Source: Arbacia lixula (Eukaryota; Echinodermata; Echinoidea; Arbacioida; Arbaciidae). From it: a stretch of 64,000 bases of DNA. The stretch is from NCBI GenBank assembly GCA_963669155.1, contig OZ022577.1, positions 13,490,215 to 13,554,214 of the forward strand. The letters are read 5' to 3'. The notes under the pieces were generated by a model, which had not been told where the DNA came from, made no database searches, and worked only from the letters and a program-made list of their open reading frames with translations. Positions 58,601 to 64,000 of the stretch are shown in pieces. The position numbers were made by a program, and so were the translations under genes. Numbering within the stretch: the stretch's first letter is position 1; the number at the start of each line of letters is the position of its first letter.

Positions 58601-61600
58601 AGAAGTGGGGAGGATGATAACAAAAAAAGAAATTCACCAAATACTGGCATATTGTTCAAACAACTGTGCAATGTTCATATTACATGCTCAATCACTGGGG
58701 GCCGGAGGTGGTAATGGTAGTTTAAGTACTTTATTTGGTAAATTGCCTTCTGTTGAGCAAATAAAAAAATCTCTCAAAATCCCCTCAAGCAATAAATTAT
58801 GCAACAGCTTATAACATATTCATCAGAGCAAATTTGACAAAGTAGTTTGTGGTCCTCTGCATTACTAAATACAAGCAAATTAAACAATAATTACAGAAAG
58901 TAAATAAAACAAGTTTTGGAAGAAGAAAACATTTTGGACAGAAATAATCTAGCTTTATCATTATTATGGATGTATGACAGGTGATGATGAAGAACTAACC
59001 AATCTCACTAGCCTGTGTCCAAAATACCATCAATTCACATCACAAAAGACTTTTTTGCTGAAATAGCTTTCTTGTTGTTTAGCCACTCCTAAACATTCAA
59101 TCATTATTTAGTGTCAAAGCTCTAAATCATTTTGGTTCCTTCTCCATTTTCCTTAAATGAATCAATGTACATTCAAAGTTCAACAAACACACAGTCAAAT
59201 GGCGTGCACATACATACATGTAGAGGAATACTTTTAAAATACACATATACATTGAACAATCCAGAAACACAACCAATCACTCTTATGCTAGATACACACA
59301 CACACGAGGCATTAAGTACCAGTAACATGTATCGTTGGAAGAATAACAGGTCCTTTAAAACTGTAACTAAATGACTAAATAAGGTTTATCCTGGCAACAA
59401 TGGCAGAGCAAACAGGAAATCCCCCTAGGAGGAAACCAGAAAGAGAGAGAGAGAGGATGATACCAAACAGGAAAACGCCAGCAATCACTGGGTCACATGC
59501 TCAAGCGATTAACCCCCATAACCCCATGGGTACGCGCCCCATGTTTTTCTGATCAGGGGCGATCCCAGCAGATTTACACTATGAATATTACCTGCTTCCT
59601 CTTGAGAAAATATACACCCAAGGGAAAAAGTGTTGTCTTTTCATCCAAGACTACATACAGAGCTAAAAATTTGCACTATTACTTTAACTTAAAGGCAAGT
59701 TTTGTCAAGAAATAGAGTCTGATTGAGGAGACTAATGGACATGTACATGTGCTTGTGTTATCACTTATGTGTGTCTATGTGTTTGTATGTGTGCTTATGT
59801 GTAAGGGTGTAGACCTACAATGCAAAGAATATTGGGAAAAGAACTGCTGGTTTTAAGGCATTGGAACATTCTGCACATTTTTGTGAAATTTAAGGAAGAT
59901 GCAATCAGGAAAAGGATAATTTGAAATCATGCATGATCTACCCGAATGTGTAGTCTGTGTTTTCTAGGCATTCATGTTGCACAGATGGTATCACAATGAA
60001 GTCTGTGCTACGAGACTTCTAAAGACAGTTCCTGCACCAAACAATCAGCAGTTCCTGTACCTAGGGTATCCCAAAAGTTGTTGCTAAGGAACATGGTAAT
60101 ATCTAATTTCTTTGTTTCATTGTTTCACTTTGGGGAAAATATGGGGAAATCAGGACAGTTGCTAAGAATAAATATTTTGTTGGTACATGGCCATATACAT
60201 GTCTAGACTAGAATCTTCAGCGCTGCATTTACCTATATGTTTAAACTACGAAATACCACATGCAGTTATGACCAAAAACCACATCCTCAATTTTTTCTCC
60301 ACTTTCTTTCCACACAGCTTATACAATCCACTTCAAAACAAGCACATATCCAGCCAAAAACCTAATTGCTTCCTCATCTGTAATTTTCAGTGCTCAGCTC
60401 TGTAGCGAACTGACCAATCACAGCCCTCGTATCAAAGGGAGTTCTTCCTGCAAGTCTGCTGGCACCCAGTAACTTTCGTCATTATATGCAAGTTTTGTTA
60501 CCATGACCACCGTTAATCTATTCCCTATCTGTTAGTGCATATGCCGCCTGCAAAAAGTTTCACACAGTAATAAGCGTGATATGTGTATTGGGGCAGTTAC
60601 GTGTGCGTGTGTTATTCATGAAGGCTATTCACAATGTACATGTCTGTGTATCATGCAGTTCTTAGTAGAACTATACATGTATGGGCATGCACAATCAGAT
60701 TTGTTTTAATATAATATGGATTTGCCATGCAATAAGCCTGTTTCATTATGCATAACTTGTTTTCGAATTGATGGAAAGTTTCAAGAATGTACTCTGAATC
60801 TTTAAGTTATTGCTACTTAATGGACAAACCATTAAAGAGGTGTGTGGGTTTTGCAAATGAATTATGTATTGAATACATGTTAACAGTCTGCATGTTTCAA
60901 AATAATCTAAGAACCATTCTCTCTGTGTAAGAATGATTGAAGTCTACACAACAAGACACACCCTTGGCTGTAAAATACTACTTAGTACAGTGTACATTAT
61001 GAGAAATGCTATTATAAGGGAGACCCTTAAAATCAAGTTTATTTGAACAAAAGCATAAAAGGTAAAATGGTAAAAGTTTATTTATTGGGTGTGTTTAAAG
61101 ACAGGGTAGCCCTTTTGCAACAGTAATAAATCTCGGCAGGAATCAGAAGTATACTCTAACAATACCATGTATGAAATCTCACATTCATAGCTTCACAAAC
61201 ATTTCAAGAGAAGTGAAAAACAAAACCTGTTTACGTTTGAAACAGCTCGACCATGGTCTATGTTCATACACCGTATTGCAACGTTAAGTGTACATTTCAA
61301 CGCATTACTATGCGGTGAGAGAAGCTGTGAAAAGCTGCCTGCTAGTACATGTTGCTCTCTCCAGTATAAGCTATAGACTCATCAAAATCTACTGCTGGCT
61401 ATAATTTTACTCAGAGTCACTTTCCAGTTCTTATATTGGGAGTCAAATTCTTATTCAGTATTTTATTCTACTTTCTGTGTTGTTTACCAAAATCTACTTT
61501 TATGACCTGCAAAATGGCTATCCTGTCTTTAAACATCTTAATCACTAGTCATTTAATCTTGCTCAGTATAGAAGACAAATAAATGATGTTCTAGGTATTC

Positions 61601-63640
61601 TCTATTTAAATGATACTCAAGAACAAAAAAGGCTTTCTCACACACACACGTGTATAAAAACACTTTTTGGAAGGCTTGTAGGTCTTGTGCATGTAATGTT
61701 GTAGAAATGGTTAAACCCAAGATTTATCGTGTAGAAATATTTTTGCTCTTGTAGCACCTCAACTACACCATTGCAACTATAGAAACTTTTCTTCCTCTTA
61801 TCAATAATGTATGATTTATTGTGATTTTTATTACATTCTCAATTTTCAACCTCAAATCTGTCTTTCATATCTTATCTGTATTCTTATCTTATCAATAAAT
61901 TAGCTGGAATTCTTGAATTGTGCTTAGTCCAATTGAGATTTGTACACAAACTGCCAGAGTTGGCTTTATGGTTGTGTGCATCCTGGTGTCGAATCATGAA
62001 TACAAGCAATGGTCACATAAATGGGCACGGCCATTTCAGATGCCTAATTATATAAAGGTGTTTAAATCAAAATCATATTGGTGAATAAAGCATGTATACA
62101 ACAGCTCAAAGGAATTTGCATATGGAAAGGGACAGGGAAGAAAGGGAGGGAGCCACAGTTTAAAACTGCGGTATATTTTGTCCAGTTCAGCATGAAACAC
62201 GGTGCTTTAGCCTAAAAGTATGTTTCATGCTGAACTGGACAAACTATACCGCAGTTTAAAACTGCGGCTCCCTCCCTTTCTTCCCTTTCCCTTTCCCTAT
62301 GCCAATTCCTTTGAGCTGCAGTGTATGTATTTAAGTGTACAAAGGAGACAGCATATTACAATGAATACACACATGATTTGACATAAACTGTAGAGCAAGA
62401 GAAATGATAAACCTACATGTAAATACATTGGGGGTCTTCAAGAGTACATGACCCCCACCCCCAACCCTTTTCAGAATGTGCTTACACGACCACACAAGCA
62501 ATGCATAGGATGGGACTAAAAGAGGAAAGTGGAGTCTAATTGCATGTCAAAGCTGGCATCAAGCCAGTAACTACCCGTGGTATACACATTGGCATGAAAT
62601 GTGAGCCCTGAACCTTTTTAGATTGCGCAGGTATGTTTCACACCCAGGGCTTAATTTATGTCAGCTTTAAATGATCTGTATTAGGATCCTAGAGAGAAAA
62701 AAAAATGCATGTGACATTCTGATTCAAGTAAAATGCTAGCAGAGTAACAGAAAATAGCAACTCTTTCAATCTGACACAATTAAATATCTTACAGTATTTC
62801 TTTCATCCCTAAATGCTACATCATTACTTTACCATCCCTTGCTGATACATGTATGAGCACAATCACTACTATCCTCTTTGACGTCGTCAAGAGCCGACTA
62901 CAATACTGCCTCTAATGATGTGTTGAGCTCCCTCGAGATATCACTGAACAATGCGCAAGCTGATACAGTGTTATCCATGGTACAACACCTTCATGGGAAA
63001 TATCACATTACTTACCTCTCTTCATACACAGTACCATAGCTATAAATTAAGCAATTTGCAGAATATCTAGTTGTTCATTTCCACCTACAATTTACAGTGC
63101 ATTTGGCTAGTCATTACTAGTCCAGCAAACCCCTTCCTTTCATTTCACAATATGTTTCTACATGTGAAGTTTCCATTGTCATCTCATCTCACTCCTTAAT
63201 TCAAAAGCAATAAATGAAGGATAGTTGTGAACTAATTGGCTAGGTGATCGGGTTAGCGGATCCTGATATGTCTGAGTTCACCATGCAATATGCAAGATGC
63301 TTATCAAAGGAAGACATCCACACTTACTCACTGCACTTGCTTCATTACATTCTCAGCAACAGTTGAAGATACTGCGTTAAAAGAGACTAATTTGTGAAGA
63401 AAATAAAATTATGTCTGTGTGAGATCTGATTATGCCTTTTGAGATGTATTGTATGAGTGCCATGCCAGCAGTGGTACCTGTGTCTTGATGCCTCTCCATC
63501 TCATTCCCCTCTCAGCAGTCATCTTATTCAGTAACCTGATCAATGGATGGAAGAACAATCTCATCAAAACTTTCTTAATTGGCAGCAAATCTTAGCAGAA
63601 TGATCCAAACATAGCACCACCATCATCATCAGCACCAAGG
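58600..63640. other. Upstream AT-rich DNA; nothing recognised except one MITE
   Basis: Apart from the palindromic element at 62099-62323, an X-box-like GTTACCATGACCAC at 60497 and scattered TACATGTA motifs, I see no exon, RNA gene or repeat of note. Confidence 0.6.
62099..62323. mobile_element. Palindromic MITE, about 225 bp, likely TA target duplication
   Basis: Near-perfect inverted arms. Left: CAGCTCAAAGGAATTTGCAT ... GGGAGGGAGCC ... TTTTGTCCAGTTCAGCATGA. Right: the inverse, ending CCTTTGAGCTGCAGTG. The centre is about 25 bp (ACACGGTGCTTTAGCCTAAA). TA is present at both outer edges. The arms differ at only a few positions, so it is fairly young. No ORF. Confidence 0.8.
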
Positions 63641-64000
63641 AGGAAGTGTGTTTAATCAAGCACAGAATCTAGTGGCCGCCGTCCGTACAGTATGGCCGAA
63701 GTGCATCACATCTCTGGGTCGAGTCTCTCTAGCGATAATCACAGTCTTCTACACACACCACACAGATGAAGACTGCAGACTGAGAAGACAGAGCAAACAA
63801 CAGCGAGATAGGGACGGGGCACCCAGAGAGCGGCAGAGAAGCAGAGAGCGGCTAATGCACAAGACGCAAGGAGATGCTCCTAGCCTGATGCCCGCCTGAC
63901 AACGCAATGCATGTTGCCATGACTACGCATCCAACAGGGATGCAGAATGAGGATGACGGAAGGAGGAGAGAGAGAGGGGGAGAGAAGGCAGAGAGAGGAA
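63641..64000. other. GC-richer, purine-rich edge region; possible regulatory or UTR sequence
   Basis: Composition changes to GC/AG-rich with CCGCCGTCC, an X-box-like GTTGCCATGACTAC (63913) and AGAGAG repeats running into the window edge. The plus-strand frame 63648-63899 is not a recognisable protein. It may belong to an upstream exon or promoter that continues outside the window. Confidence 0.25.

Noticed and set aside
1-64000. tRNA, rRNA, CRISPR or bacterial-type operon features
   Set aside because: No cloverleaf, rRNA-like or regularly spaced repeat pattern was seen; the window is eukaryotic.
1-64000. LTR retroelement or viral relics
   Set aside because: No LTR pairs, integrase, protease, capsid or polymerase motifs were noticed; the only retroelement traces are LINE fragments.

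Overview
The window looks like part of a marine invertebrate deuterostome genome, most likely an echinoderm. It is AT-rich, with long introns, many (GA)n/(TC)n microsatellites, palindromic DNA transposon relics and LINE scraps. The assignment to echinoderm is an inference from overall texture and from the protein; no species is identified.

One gene can be supported with confidence: a FoxN2/3-class (FOXN3/CHES1-like) forkhead transcription factor on the minus strand. It is spread over about 41 kb, from the start codon at 44226 down to the stop at 2887. I rebuilt eight coding exons from the sequence (43642-44226, 31535-31686, 27692-27747, 8324-8401, 6014-6082, 4143-4323, 3573-3788, 2887-3118). 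All junctions are GT-AG and phase-compatible. The exons sum to 1569 nt, or 522 residues plus stop. The forkhead domain is split by the 12-kb intron 1. The C-terminal exons keep the family's acidic/serine region and the LGDSG...TLPLKKR block. In sea urchins foxN2/3 is known to act in the mesoderm and skeletogenic gene network.

Layout, left to right: 1-2886 is the 3' UTR and downstream flank. 2887-8401 holds coding exons 8 to 4 with short introns. 8402-27691 is a 19.3-kb intron with a LINE fragment split by a TA-flanked MITE, a 1.1-kb hAT-like element with target duplications, and a possible alternative last exon at 23112-23386. 27692-31686 has exons 3 and 2. 31687-43641 is intron 1, with a small LINE insertion and a complex of nested palindromes at 39.9-41.8 kb. 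43642-44226 is the first coding exon. 44227-64000 is upstream DNA, probably 5' UTR introns and regulatory sequence, with two more palindromic elements and no recognised coding region.

The most notable non-coding signal is a recurrent RFX X-box-like palindrome (GTTRCCATGGYAAC and close variants), seen about twenty times through the introns and upstream DNA and clustered in several places. A near-canonical Sox-Oct composite site lies 400 bp upstream of the start codon. These point to a regulatory-element-rich developmental locus. No operon, CRISPR, viral or toxin system is present.
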